DNA of 17,682 nt from CAZXVW01 sp964644025 (GCA_964644025.1 CAZXVW010000075.1:1-17682); one strand, 5' to 3'. Positions 1-7,520 are shown, numbered from the stretch's first letter. Translations and numbers: made by a program. The notes: generated by a model not told the origin, from the sequence alone.

Positions 1-277
1 ATTGACCCACAGCATCAGGGAGAGTCGTGCTCTTCTTTTCTGAGCCCGTCTGGTTGGGAAACGACCTCAGCCCCGCTCAGGCATGCTGCGGAGCGCGCCC
101 CGAGGAGTTCTCATCGGTAGTGACCGGCGCCGGCGAAGCCCAGGCCTTGAGGACCCGTTTGCCCGGCGTGCCCTGAGGCGCCGGACAAGCCGGCCTAGCG
201 TGGGCAGAGAAAGCCCAATTCGCAAGGTGGTACTGGTACTGATAGGCCTGTGCTCCGGGCGAATCAGCAGATTTCCA
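1..277. other. Upstream region without a recognisable gene
   Basis: I see no convincing gene here. Open frames exist on both strands, but their translations are rich in Arg, Pro and Ser and match no family I know, as expected for GC-rich non-coding DNA. A weak stem (GAGAG/CTCTT) followed by CTTTTC at 20-40 could be the tail of a terminator for a gene left of the window. A short tandem repeat of TGGTAC lies at 228-240. I checked for a c-di-GMP riboswitch and for a sigma54 -24/-12 promoter, both known upstream of some PEP-CTERM genes, and found neither. Confidence 0.4.
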
Positions 278-306
278 TTGACAAGCAGGGTTAGCAACAG
301 TAGTGT
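278..306 (+). promoter_or_regulatory. Sigma70-like promoter of the PEP-CTERM gene
   Basis: A perfect -35 hexamer TTGACA (278-283) is followed, after exactly 17 bases, by TAGTGT (301-306), a TANNNT-type -10. The predicted transcription start is near 313, giving a leader of about 55 bases that holds the GGAGGAG ribosome binding site at 354-360. Spacing and position fit well; activity is inferred. Confidence 0.55.
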
Positions 307-367
307 AGAAAGGGAAGAGCAAGCTCCGGCTACGCGGCTGGCTCCTTATAAACGGAGGAGAAAAGGT

Positions 368-943
368 ATGGCGACCAGGATGATCGCACGGGTCCTTGCC
401 GTCTTGCTGGTGAGTGCCGGTGTGGTGGGTGCCACTACGATAATCGCCACGCACACGCCGGCGAGCCCCGTCTTGATCAGCGACGTTGGCCCGGCGACGT
501 ATAGTTTTTCGTTGGACTTTCCGGGAGCCAGTTTCCCGGGGGCCGAAGTGTTGTCGGCCGATTTTCATTTTGTGTTTGATGACGCTGCGGACAGCTCACA
601 GAGCGCCGATGTAGCGCTAACCGATGCAGGCTCCCCGTACGTGATGGTGTGGGATGACATTACCATCGCCGATTCTCCAACCCCGACCACGCTGGATATG
701 ACCTGGTATCCCACTACGGTTGTGGGGCTGGATGGCGGCGGCGTCGTGTATGCCGCCTCTGCGTTTGGCTACATCACGAACGGCAGTGACGACTGGGACT
801 TTCTTATCCGGTCTTCCAGCGGGGACTTTTACTTCGATAGTGCTCAGGTGAGTATCGAGGTCGTCCCGGAACCCGCCTCTTACCTGCTGCTCGGAACGGG
901 TTTGCTCGGCCTGGCGCTGTGGCGCCGCCGCCGGCTGCGGTGA
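368..943 (+). CDS. PEP-CTERM sorting domain protein (exported)
   Basis: A 191-residue secreted protein of unknown specific function. An N-terminal signal peptide (positive start, hydrophobic residues about 7-20, likely cleavage after VGA at 20-22) leads into a beta-rich, Asp/Gly/Ser/Thr-rich body. The C-terminus is a classic PEP-CTERM tag: VPEPAS at 166-171, a hydrophobic helix, then WRRRRLR. In known systems exosortase (EpsH/XrtA type) recognises this tag and processes the protein for surface display, often alongside exopolysaccharide. No exosortase is in the window, so the enzyme must be encoded elsewhere. The start at 368 is fixed by GGAGGAG at 354-360, seven bases upstream; the frame stays open further 5' but lacks a ribosome site and signal peptide there. 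The gene stands alone, with its own promoter and terminator. The body matches no domain I recognise. Confidence 0.88.
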   Translation: MATRMIARVLAVLLVSAGVVGATTIIATHTPASPVLISDVGPATYSFSLDFPGASFPGAEVLSADFHFVFDDAADSSQSADVALTDAGSPYVMVWDDITIADSPTPTTLDMTWYPTTVVGLDGGGVVYAASAFGYITNGSDDWDFLIRSSSGDFYFDSAQVSIEVVPEPASYLLLGTGLLGLALWRRRRLR

Positions 944-996
944 GAAGCGCCGAGGCCGGTATCACCGGTACCCCGCCGAGAGAATTTCGAGCACCA

Positions 997-1029
997 AAGA
1001 GTGGGCCGCGAGGCCCCTCTTCTTTTTTT
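997..1029 (+). terminator. Rho-independent terminator after the PEP-CTERM gene
   Basis: GGGCC (1003-1007), loop GCGA, GGCCC (1012-1016) form a GC-rich stem that extends outward as AAGAG/CTCTT with one bulged T at 1002. A T-tract (TTTTTTT at 1023-1029) follows directly. This is the clearest intrinsic terminator in the window and insulates the upstream gene from the lut operon. Confidence 0.85.
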
Positions 1030-1096
1030 GTGCGGACCCGGGGGGCGTGCCTCCGTGATTGCCCGGCCGGGCGCCATGCGCTATCAGAATCCCGGA

Positions 1097-1105
1097 TGAT
1101 ACAAT
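1097..1105 (+). promoter_or_regulatory. Extended -10 promoter of lutABC, near-leaderless
   Basis: TGATACAAT is an extended -10 (TGN + TACAAT). Only nine bases separate it from the lutA ATG at 1115, so transcription should begin about 2-4 bases before the start codon. No Shine-Dalgarno sequence precedes that ATG. No good -35 is visible, which extended -10 promoters tolerate. Confidence 0.5.
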
Positions 1106-1114
1106 CTAGAGTTC

Positions 1115-1840
1115 ATGCCGTTCCGGGTTTCCCTGTTTGTCACTTGCATCGTGGATCAGCTCTTTCCTCGCGTCGGCATGGCGATGGCCGAAGTGCTCGA
1201 GCGCATCGGCTGCCGGGTGGATTTCCCCGAGGCGCAAACCTGCTGCGGCCAGCCCGCCTATAACACCGGCTTCCGGGAAGAAGCCCGGCAGGTTGCGCGG
1301 CATTTCCTGAACGTGTTTCGCGATGCCGAATACATCGTCGCTCCGTCGGGCTCCTGCGTCGCGATGGTTCGCAACCATTACGAAGACCTTTTCCGCCGCG
1401 AGCCGGACACCCTGCAAACGGTCGAGGCGTTGCGAGGACGCGTGTGGGAGTTCTCTGAGTTTCTTTTGCAAGTGGCGGGCGTCGAGGACGTGGGCGCCCG
1501 CCTGGACAAGGTGGTCACCTACCACGACAGTTGCCATGCCTTGCGGGAGCTGAACATCAAGGACGGCCCCCGCCGGCTGCTCGCCCGGGTCCGCGGCCTC
1601 ACGCTGAGGGAGATGGACATCGCCGAGGAATGCTGCGGCTTCGGGGGCACGTTCTCGGTGAAGTTTCCCGAGATTTCCGGCGCCATGGCGCGCACGAAAG
1701 TCGAGTCGATCCTGCGTACCGGGGCCGACGCCGTGGTTTCGGTTGACGCAAGTTGCCTGATGCAGATCCAGGGGACACTGTCGCGTCTCGGCGCGCCTGT
1801 TGAAACACTCCACCTGGCGGAGGTGCTCGCCAGCCGTTAG
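1115..1840 (+). CDS. lutA: LutA/LldE, lactate oxidation Fe-S protein (CCG domains)
   Basis: A 241-residue subunit of the LutABC system, which oxidises L-lactate to pyruvate in the cytoplasm. It has two cysteine-rich CCG (DUF224) repeats, as in heterodisulfide reductase subunit B and glycolate oxidase GlcF. Repeat one carries Cys11, the TCCGQP motif (Cys43, Cys44) and Cys81. Repeat two carries Cys140 in HDSCH, ECCGFGG (Cys173, Cys174) and Cys214. All eight expected cysteines are present, so cluster binding looks intact. Length is normal for the family (about 240). The ATG at 1115 has no Shine-Dalgarno sequence but lies just after an extended -10. It is first of three genes; lutB starts nine bases after its stop. 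Family knowledge makes this assignment firm; the exact role of LutA in electron transfer is less settled. Confidence 0.95.
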   Translation: MPFRVSLFVTCIVDQLFPRVGMAMAEVLERIGCRVDFPEAQTCCGQPAYNTGFREEARQVARHFLNVFRDAEYIVAPSGSCVAMVRNHYEDLFRREPDTLQTVEALRGRVWEFSEFLLQVAGVEDVGARLDKVVTYHDSCHALRELNIKDGPRRLLARVRGLTLREMDIAEECCGFGGTFSVKFPEISGAMARTKVESILRTGADAVVSVDASCLMQIQGTLSRLGAPVETLHLAEVLASR

Positions 1841-1849
1841 CGAACCGCC

Positions 1850-3292
1850 ATGGCCCTCGCTCTCCATGCCAAGATCCGTGAAACCCTGGCCGACACCCGG
1901 CTTGTTACGGCCATTTACGCCTCCACGGGGCGACTGATGAAAGCTCGCCGGGATTCGATCTCCGCCCCTGCGGACTTCGAGCAGTGGCGCGAGCAGGCGC
2001 GCCGGGTTAAGCAACACACACTGGAGAATCTGGACTACTACCTCGAGCAGTTGGAACGGAAGGTTACTGCAAACGGCGGACAGGTCGTCTACGCGCGGGA
2101 CGGCGGCGAGGTGGCCGAGTTCATCATCCGTCTGGCGCGGGAACGCGGCGCCCGGCGGATCGTGAAGTCAAAGTCCATGACCACCGAGGAGATCAATCTC
2201 AACCACCGGCTCGAGGATGAGGACCTGGAAACGGTGGAGACGGACCTCGGAGAATACATCGTCCAACTGGCGCGGGAGCGTCCCTCCCACATCGTGGCCC
2301 CGGCACTTCACAAGACCCGCTACGAGATCGCCGACCTGTTCAGCCACCGGCTGGGCGTCGAGCGTGAAGAGGAACCGGAAAAGCAAACGATGATCGCCCG
2401 GCGCGTGCTGCGGGAAAAGTTCCTGGCGGCCGATATCGGCATCACCGGAGCCAACTTTGTTATTGCTGAGACGGGCTCGGTGGCCATCATTGAAAACGAG
2501 GGCAACATCCGGCTGTCAACGACGGCCCCCCGCGTGCACGTCGCCATCGCGGGCATCGAGAAACTGATTCCCCGCGCCGCGGACTTGCCGACCTTCCTTA
2601 AACTCCTGGGCCGCAGCGGTACCGGCCAGCCGTTGACGGTATACACTTCTTTCCTGTCGGGGCCGCGCCGGGAAGATGAGATTGACGGCCCCGAGGAGTT
2701 CTACCTGGTCTTGCTCGACAACGGCCGTACCAGGCTGCTGGCCGATCGCGGCAAGCGTGAGTCCCTGTTCTGCATCCGCTGCGGCGCCTGCCTGAACCAC
2801 TGCCCCGTTTACCGCCAGGTCGGCGGTCACAACTACCCGTGGGTTTACTCCGGGCCGATCGGCGCGATCATCACGCCGCAGTACCACGGCATCAGCGAAC
2901 ATCCCTGGCTCCCGTTCGCTTCCAGCCTGTGCGACGCCTGCGCGGCCGTGTGCCCGGTGAAAATCGATCTCCCGCGCATCCTGCTCGAGCTGCGCCACGA
3001 GGTGGTGAAGGCCAGGGCCCGGGACAAGAGTGGCCGCCTGGAACATTTTGCCTTTCATCTGTGGGCTCGCGTGATGCGGCATCCGAGGTTGTATGAGCTG
3101 GTGAGCCTGCTGGCCTCGGCGCTTTCCACTGAGGAAGGCGATGGCTGGCTGCGCCGCCTGCCGCTGCCGTTTCACGCCGGCCCGCTCAAGGCGTGGCTGA
3201 GCGAACGGGATCTGCCGCCGCCGCCGGCCCGGACCTTCCGGCAAATGTGGCGCTCGCGATCACCGGTGGAATCTTCCCTTCGGGAGGAATGA
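1850..3292 (+). CDS. lutB: LutB/LldF, lactate oxidation Fe-S/LUD protein
   Basis: A 480-residue central subunit of the L-lactate oxidation complex, matching the usual LutB length. Residues about 65-305 form a LUD domain with the hallmark stretch GITGANFVIAETGSV (197-211). A ferredoxin-like region follows: cluster one CIRCGACLNHCP (Cys308, 311, 314, 318) and cluster two CDACAAVCP (Cys361, 364, 368). The tail (about 395-480) is the family's helical extension. In Bacillus subtilis LutABC replaces FMN-dependent lactate dehydrogenase; this copy should do the same job. The gene follows lutA by nine bases and its TGA overlaps the candidate lutC starts (ATGATG), so translation is probably coupled. 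No residue needed for cluster binding appears to be missing. Confidence 0.96.
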   Translation: MALALHAKIRETLADTRLVTAIYASTGRLMKARRDSISAPADFEQWREQARRVKQHTLENLDYYLEQLERKVTANGGQVVYARDGGEVAEFIIRLARERGARRIVKSKSMTTEEINLNHRLEDEDLETVETDLGEYIVQLARERPSHIVAPALHKTRYEIADLFSHRLGVEREEEPEKQTMIARRVLREKFLAADIGITGANFVIAETGSVAIIENEGNIRLSTTAPRVHVAIAGIEKLIPRAADLPTFLKLLGRSGTGQPLTVYTSFLSGPRREDEIDGPEEFYLVLLDNGRTRLLADRGKRESLFCIRCGACLNHCPVYRQVGGHNYPWVYSGPIGAIITPQYHGISEHPWLPFASSLCDACAAVCPVKIDLPRILLELRHEVVKARARDKSGRLEHFAFHLWARVMRHPRLYELVSLLASALSTEEGDGWLRRLPLPFHAGPLKAWLSERDLPPPPARTFRQMWRSRSPVESSLREE

Positions 3293-3924
3293 TGGCCCGC
3301 GATTACATCTTGCACAAGGTTCGCACCGCCATCGGCCGCAGTGCCGGCCAGCAGCCCTCCGCGCCTCCGCCCGTCCTGCTCAAGGCTCCGGAAGTGGACC
3401 TCGAGCGCCGCATCGCCATGTTTTCCGAGGCGCTGGAGAGGTTGTCGGGCGCCGTGCACGTGGTTTCCTCGGCCGCCGAGGCCCGGGCGCGCGTCGCGTC
3501 CTTGATCGAAGGAAAGACTGCGGTGGCTTCGAATGCTTCCTTCCTGCGCGAGTGCGGAATCACGGAACTGCCTGGGGTGGCCACCGGCTTTTCCAGGGAG
3601 CGCGAGCTCCGCCGGGCCTGCGCCGCTGCGGATGTGGGCATTACCAGTGCGGATTACGCGCTGGCCGATACCGGAAGCCTCGTCTTGCTTTCCTCGGCCG
3701 CCGAGCCGCGCCTGGTGTCATTGCTCCCTCCTGTCCACGTGGCGGTCCTGCCCCGCCAGCGCCTGCTGACCGGCCTGGACGAGCTGTTCATGCTCCTGCC
3801 GAACCCCGCCGCCCAAACCAGTTCCATGGTGATCATCACCGGTTCCAGCCGCACCGCGGACATCGAGCAAATCCTGGTCAAGGGTGTCCACGGCCCCGGC
3901 ATGGTGCATGTCGTCTTGCTATAA
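3292..3924 (+). CDS. lutC: LutC/LldG, LUD-domain lactate utilisation protein
   Basis: A 210-residue single LUD domain protein, the third part of the lactate oxidation module. Family signatures are GITSADYALADTGSL (116-130), the PPVHVAVLP strand (146-154), TGSSRTADIE (183-192) and GVHGPG near the end (198-203). It lacks the cysteine clusters of LutB, as expected. Two in-frame ATGs are possible, 3289 and 3292, within ATGATG over the lutB stop. I chose 3292 because GGAGG at 3283-3287 is four bases away, against one base for 3289. The open frame reaches back to 3193 inside lutB, but that part is not LutC-like. It is slightly short for the family (about 230-240), mostly through a brief N-terminus. 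Confidence 0.94.
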   Translation: MARDYILHKVRTAIGRSAGQQPSAPPPVLLKAPEVDLERRIAMFSEALERLSGAVHVVSSAAEARARVASLIEGKTAVASNASFLRECGITELPGVATGFSRERELRRACAAADVGITSADYALADTGSLVLLSSAAEPRLVSLLPPVHVAVLPRQRLLTGLDELFMLLPNPAAQTSSMVIITGSSRTADIEQILVKGVHGPGMVHVVLL

Positions 3925-3925
3925 T
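3917..3925 (+). promoter_or_regulatory. Extended -10 promoter overlapping the lutC stop codon
   Basis: TGCTATAAT is a perfect consensus -10 (TATAAT, 3920-3925) with the TGN extension. Its TAA (3922-3924) is also the stop codon of lutC. The next gene's ATG (3937) is 11 bases downstream with no Shine-Dalgarno sequence between, so its transcript would be nearly leaderless. The beta-barrel gene could thus be expressed independently of lutABC. Confidence 0.55.
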
Positions 3926-3936
3926 TGGCGAAAGTC

Positions 3937-4527
3937 ATGAGAAACTGGATCGGAATCGCTGTACTGCTGGCCGGCGCCGTCACCGCATCGGCGCAGGTGG
4001 CCGAAATTGGGGCGTTTGGCGGAGCCTACCGTTTGCGCGGAAACGATATCGGCCAGGTTTCCTTCGACGGCGCGTCCGTCTGGAATGTCTCGCTGGACAA
4101 CGGGTGGTTGCTGGGTTTCCGCCTCACGCTGAACACTTACCGCTTTTTCGGACACGAGTTCGGCTATTCCTACAACCGGACCAAGATGAAGTTCGGCGGT
4201 GCCGAGGGAGAAGGAACCGCGATTCACCGCGGCTTTTACAACTTCCTTGTCTATGGCTTGCCGGAAGGTTCCGTCGTGCGCCCCTTCGCCGCCGGCGGAG
4301 TGCACTTCAATAACTATGCCTGGCCGGGTCTGTCGGCGACCTCAGGTGGCGGCTCGACGAAGTTCGGGTTCAATTACGGGGCCGGCATCAAGGTGCGGGT
4401 GAGTCCCATGTTCGGGGTTCGTTTCGACGTCCACGATTACTGGAACGGCAAACCCTTCGATTTCCCCAACCAGAGCGGCATGATCCGCCAGCTCGAAGTT
4501 TCGGCCGGCTTTTCGCTGCTGCTTTAA
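3937..4527 (+). CDS. Small outer-membrane beta-barrel protein
   Basis: A 196-residue exported protein. Residues 1-20 are a signal peptide ending ASAQ. The rest shows alternating hydrophobic and polar strands rich in Gly, Tyr and Phe (for example the stretches around residues 65-85 and 140-165), consistent with an eight-stranded OmpA/OmpW-like barrel. No substrate can be assigned. A TTG 12 bases upstream (3925) is in frame, but the ATG gives the better signal peptide and lies at the expected distance from the extended -10. The gene follows lutC directly and its TAA (4525-4527) overlaps the stop codon of the convergent transporter gene. A link to lactate metabolism would be guesswork. Confidence 0.75.
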   Translation: MRNWIGIAVLLAGAVTASAQVAEIGAFGGAYRLRGNDIGQVSFDGASVWNVSLDNGWLLGFRLTLNTYRFFGHEFGYSYNRTKMKFGGAEGEGTAIHRGFYNFLVYGLPEGSVVRPFAAGGVHFNNYAWPGLSATSGGGSTKFGFNYGAGIKVRVSPMFGVRFDVHDYWNGKPFDFPNQSGMIRQLEVSAGFSLLL

Positions 4528-6530
4528 CGCGCGCCGCTTGCTCGCGTCGGAACCCGAATCAGCACCCACGCGAGGCTGGCAAAGCCGGCCAGTGAAAGCC
4601 AGCCGCCCCAGCGCGGGAAGAAGCTGAGCTCGCCGGCGCCGGTGAGCAGTTCGGTGAGCGAAGGCAAACCGGAAATGAAACCCACGGCCAGCAGGATGCC
4701 CATGATCGCCTCCCCGGCGATCAGCCCGCTGGCGATCAGGGTCCCGCTTTCGGCCGCCTCGCGTTTTTCAGCCTCGGGATAGCGCGTTGTCAGGGAGTCG
4801 GCCACCCAGCGCAACACCCCGCCGAGGAAAATCGCCGAGGTGGTGTCGAACGGCAAGTACATGCCGACGGCGATGAGCATCGGCGCCCGGGCGCCGCACA
4901 GAATCAGGCCCAGGCCGAGCGCGGCGCCGATCCCCAGCAGTCCCCAGGCCATTTGTCCGCCGACGATGCCCTTTGCGAGCTGCGCCATCAAGCCCGCCTG
5001 GGGCGCCGGCAGCGCGCGTCCACCGATGCCGCCGGTATCGAGATTCGCCTCGTGCAGCGCCACGATGGGTCCCATCAGAAAGAACGCCAGCAGCAGCACG
5101 GAAAGAATTTCCACCAGCTCCATCTTCCACGGCGTGCCCTGGAGCAGGTGTCCGGCCTTCAAGTCCTGGATGAGCGAACCGGAGACGCTGCAGGCGCAGC
5201 AAACCACCGCCGCCACGCCAAGCACCGCCGCGACCCCGGCCGGGCCGGTCACGCCGAAAGCGAGCAGCACGATGGCCGCCAGCAACAAGCCGGCCAGCGT
5301 CAGCCCCGAGACGGGCTGATTGGAAGACCCCACCAGCCCCACCAGGTAGCCGCCGACCGCCGACAGCAGAAACCCTGTCAGCGTCATCACCAGGGCCGAG
5401 ATCACCGCCGCCTTCCAGCTCACCGTGAAGTAGTAGTAAATCGCCGTGATGGGGACCAGCAGGGCCAGGATGCCGAGCCCCACCCATTTGCCGGGAATGT
5501 CGCGCTCGGTGCGCTCCAGCGGAGCGTCTTCGTGGGCCGCCGCCGCCGAAGCCTGGAAGGCGCCGCGCAGCGAACGGGAGATGGAAGACCGCATGGAAAA
5601 CAGGGTGCTGAACGCGGCCACCAGCATCGCCCCGACGGCCACCGGCCGCACCACGTTGTACCACACGGTGTAGGCGAGCACGTCCGGGGCGGGGTGGGCC
5701 AGGCCGCCGAGCCGCCGCACCAGGTCGGGATCGAAGAACAGCAGCAGCGGGATGAACACCCACCAGGCCAGTACGCCCCCCGATACGCTGATGGCCGCGT
5801 ATCGCGGACCGATGATGTAGCCGATGCCGATAAGCGCGGGCGACAGCGCCGGCGTGCTCCAGGCCACTCCGCCGCCATGGGTCACCGCGCCGATGGGTTT
5901 CTTCTGATAGTTGAAATGGTGGATCACCGACCGGGGAAATTTCCAGAAACCCTCGCTGTACTCGCGGAAGATTTGCAGCCCCCTGGCGCTTTTGAGGACC
6001 TGCAGCAGCCCGCCGAACCCCATGGCCCCGAAGATCTGGCGCGCGGCCTTTCCTGCTTTCTCGCCGGCCAGGATGATCTCCGCGCTGGCCACGCTCTCCG
6101 GCCAAGGCAGGTTCGCTTCCACGCACAGCGGCCGCCGCAACACGATGATGAAAAAGACGCCGACCAGGCCGCCCACCAGCAGGATGAAAGTGGCCTCCCA
6201 GTAATGGTCCCGCAGGTCCTCCCAGAGCCGGCGCCCGTTCATCTCGACCATCAGGAAGGCCGGGATGGTGAAGATGGCCCCGGCCACCAGGGCTTCCCCC
6301 ACCGAGGCTGCCGTGCGGGCGATGTTCTGCTCCTGGATGGTGCCCCGGAACGCCGGCAGGCGAAACAGTGCCATCGCGATCACCGCCGCCGGAATGGTGG
6401 CTGCCACCGTTTGCCCGGCCCTCATTCCCAGGTAGGCGTTGGCCGCCCCGAACACCAGCGAGAGGAAAAGCCCCAGGGCCACGGCCTTGAGGGTCATTTC
6501 CGCCGGCGCCCGGTCCGGATTTTTCGGCAT
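4524..6530 (-). CDS. OPT-family transporter (oligopeptide / metal-chelate symporter)
   Basis: A 668-residue inner-membrane protein with well over ten hydrophobic segments. It belongs to the oligopeptide transporter (OPT) family, whose members import small peptides or metal-chelating compounds with protons. Diagnostic stretches are NAYLGMRAGQTVAATIPAAV (31-50) and NIARTAASVGEALVAGAIFT (69-88). A charged loop near residues 330-355 divides the two halves. I start it at the ATG at 6530: an extended -10 (TGTTAAGAT) ends eight bases upstream, and the protein then begins PKNPDRAP directly before the first membrane segment. An upstream in-frame ATG at 6617 would add 29 residues of low quality and has no ribosome site. 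It is convergent with the beta-barrel gene and divergent from the propeller gene. The substrate is unknown. Confidence 0.92.
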   Translation of the reverse strand: MPKNPDRAPAEMTLKAVALGLFLSLVFGAANAYLGMRAGQTVAATIPAAVIAMALFRLPAFRGTIQEQNIARTAASVGEALVAGAIFTIPAFLMVEMNGRRLWEDLRDHYWEATFILLVGGLVGVFFIIVLRRPLCVEANLPWPESVASAEIILAGEKAGKAARQIFGAMGFGGLLQVLKSARGLQIFREYSEGFWKFPRSVIHHFNYQKKPIGAVTHGGGVAWSTPALSPALIGIGYIIGPRYAAISVSGGVLAWWVFIPLLLFFDPDLVRRLGGLAHPAPDVLAYTVWYNVVRPVAVGAMLVAAFSTLFSMRSSISRSLRGAFQASAAAAHEDAPLERTERDIPGKWVGLGILALLVPITAIYYYFTVSWKAAVISALVMTLTGFLLSAVGGYLVGLVGSSNQPVSGLTLAGLLLAAIVLLAFGVTGPAGVAAVLGVAAVVCCACSVSGSLIQDLKAGHLLQGTPWKMELVEILSVLLLAFFLMGPIVALHEANLDTGGIGGRALPAPQAGLMAQLAKGIVGGQMAWGLLGIGAALGLGLILCGARAPMLIAVGMYLPFDTTSAIFLGGVLRWVADSLTTRYPEAEKREAAESGTLIASGLIAGEAIMGILLAVGFISGLPSLTELLTGAGELSFFPRWGGWLSLAGFASLAWVLIRVPTRASGAR

Positions 6531-6538
6531 AACTGCTG

Positions 6539-6547
6539 ATCTTAACA
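6539..6547 (-). promoter_or_regulatory. Extended -10 promoter of the OPT transporter
   Basis: Read on the minus strand, TGTTAAGAT (TGN + TAAGAT) ends eight bases before the ATG at 6530. No Shine-Dalgarno sequence lies between. This supports the shorter start of the transporter and a leaderless or near-leaderless transcript. Confidence 0.5.
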
Positions 6548-6664
6548 GAGGGAAATTCAACGCGGCAGGCGTCGCAATGTCGGCCGCGGTGGCCGCGCCC
6601 GGCGGAAGGGGCTCCATTGCCAGCGCCGGGTCTCCGCCCGGCTGAGCAGGGGCGCGTGGACACT

Positions 6665-6673
6665 TGGTAAACT
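6665..6673 (+). promoter_or_regulatory. Extended -10 promoter of the propeller gene
   Basis: TGGTAAACT (TGN + TAAACT) lies six bases before the ATG at 6680, with only ATCCCC between. At the usual -10 to start distance the transcript would begin at or next to the A of the ATG, a textbook leaderless arrangement. With the OPT promoter at 6539-6547 it forms a divergent pair about 120 bases apart. Confidence 0.5.
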
Positions 6674-6679
6674 ATCCCC

Positions 6680-7501
6680 ATGCTGGACCGCCGGGATTGT
6701 CTGCGAGTGCTCGGCTTGGGCGTGGCCGGCCTGCCGGCGCTGGCCGGTCCGAGCTTCCCGACCACCGTTGCCGACCGTGTCGACCGCCGCTATCGAACGC
6801 CCGGTCCGCGTCCCACCGGCCTGAAAGCCACGCGCGACGGCCTCTGGATCCTCGATGCCGAGACAGCGAAGGCGTACCTGGTTCAGTTCGCCACCGGCCA
6901 GGTGAAGGTCGAGGTGGACACCGGCGCGATGCGGCCGGCGGCCATCGAGTCGGATGAAGTGGGCCTGTGGATCGCCGGCGACGACGGCCGGAAGATGATC
7001 CGCGTCGAGTTCGGCGAGAAGGACGGTCACACCGACTTTGCAACGGTGCGGCGGAAAGCCGAGTTCGACGTTCCGGGCAGCGGGCCGGTGAGATGGGGCC
7101 TGGGAGGCGAATCTGGCCGCGAAATCGGCGCCCAGGGTCTCGCCTGGCGCCGCGGGGAGCTGTTCCTCGCCGTTCCGCCCACGGCGACGATCCTGGTCAT
7201 GAAGGCCCAGGATGGCTCCGTGCTCCGCTCGATGCCGGCTCCCGGTGCCTGCCCGCAAGGCTTGGCCTGGGGCCTCGACGGGAGCCTGTGGTGCGCCGAC
7301 GGCTACTCCCGGTCTTTCTTCAAGCTGGAGGCGGCCAGCGGGAAGGTGATCAAGCAGCACATGCTCCCATTCGCCGGTCCCAAGGCGGACGGCCGCTTGA
7401 TTGTGCCCCATGGGATCACGATCTGGCAACGGATGATCTATTTCTGCTCCCCCGAAACCGGCGAACTCTACCGCACTCCCCTGGTGAACCGGATGTCGTG
7501 A
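6680..7501 (+). CDS. Exported SMP-30/NHL-like beta-propeller protein
   Basis: A 273-residue protein with a short Tat-like signal: RR at 4-5 in DRRDCLRVLG, a mild hydrophobic stretch, and an Ala/Gly-rich cleavage zone near residue 23. The body repeats a propeller-type motif about every 40-50 residues: GLWILD (54-59), GLWIAG, GLAWRRGELFLA, GLAWGLDGSLWCAD and HGITIWQRMIYFC. This resembles the SMP-30/gluconolactonase or NHL/YncE class, whose members are lactonases or ligand-binding scaffolds. I cannot see a full set of SMP-30 metal ligands, so enzyme activity is not claimed. It starts from a near-leaderless ATG. The Tat call is moderate because Cys replaces the usual Phe of the motif. Confidence 0.72.
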   Translation: MLDRRDCLRVLGLGVAGLPALAGPSFPTTVADRVDRRYRTPGPRPTGLKATRDGLWILDAETAKAYLVQFATGQVKVEVDTGAMRPAAIESDEVGLWIAGDDGRKMIRVEFGEKDGHTDFATVRRKAEFDVPGSGPVRWGLGGESGREIGAQGLAWRRGELFLAVPPTATILVMKAQDGSVLRSMPAPGACPQGLAWGLDGSLWCADGYSRSFFKLEAASGKVIKQHMLPFAGPKADGRLIVPHGITIWQRMIYFCSPETGELYRTPLVNRMS

Positions 7502-7520
7502 GCGCCGGCGCCACCGGCGC
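7502..7520 (+). terminator. Stem-loop directly after the propeller gene (weak terminator candidate)
   Basis: GCGCCGG (7502-7508) and CCGGCGC (7514-7520) form a perfect 7-bp stem with a 5-base loop, starting on the base after the TGA. No T-tract follows, so it may act with Rho or simply protect the 3' end. Confidence 0.3.

Noticed and set aside
228..240. TGGTAC tandem as a sigma54 -24/-12 promoter
   Set aside because: It lacks the required GG and GC dinucleotides at correct spacing, and a good sigma70 promoter lies nearer the gene.
83..367. In-frame N-terminal extension of the PEP-CTERM protein from an ATG at 83
   Set aside because: It is Arg-rich, covers the promoter and ribosome site, and hides the signal peptide; GGAGGAG fixes the start at 368.
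1059..1105. TTGCCC at 1059 as the -35 of the lutA promoter
   Set aside because: It is 35 bases from the -10, far beyond usable spacing.
4953..6539. Plus-strand frame of over 500 codons opposite the OPT gene
   Set aside because: The Gln/His/Arg-rich composition is typical of an antisense shadow, with no ribosome site or motif.
4768..6765. Long minus-strand frame overlapping the OPT gene
   Set aside because: Its Gly/Arg/Pro-rich translation has no domain; it is a GC-driven shadow of the real transporter frame.
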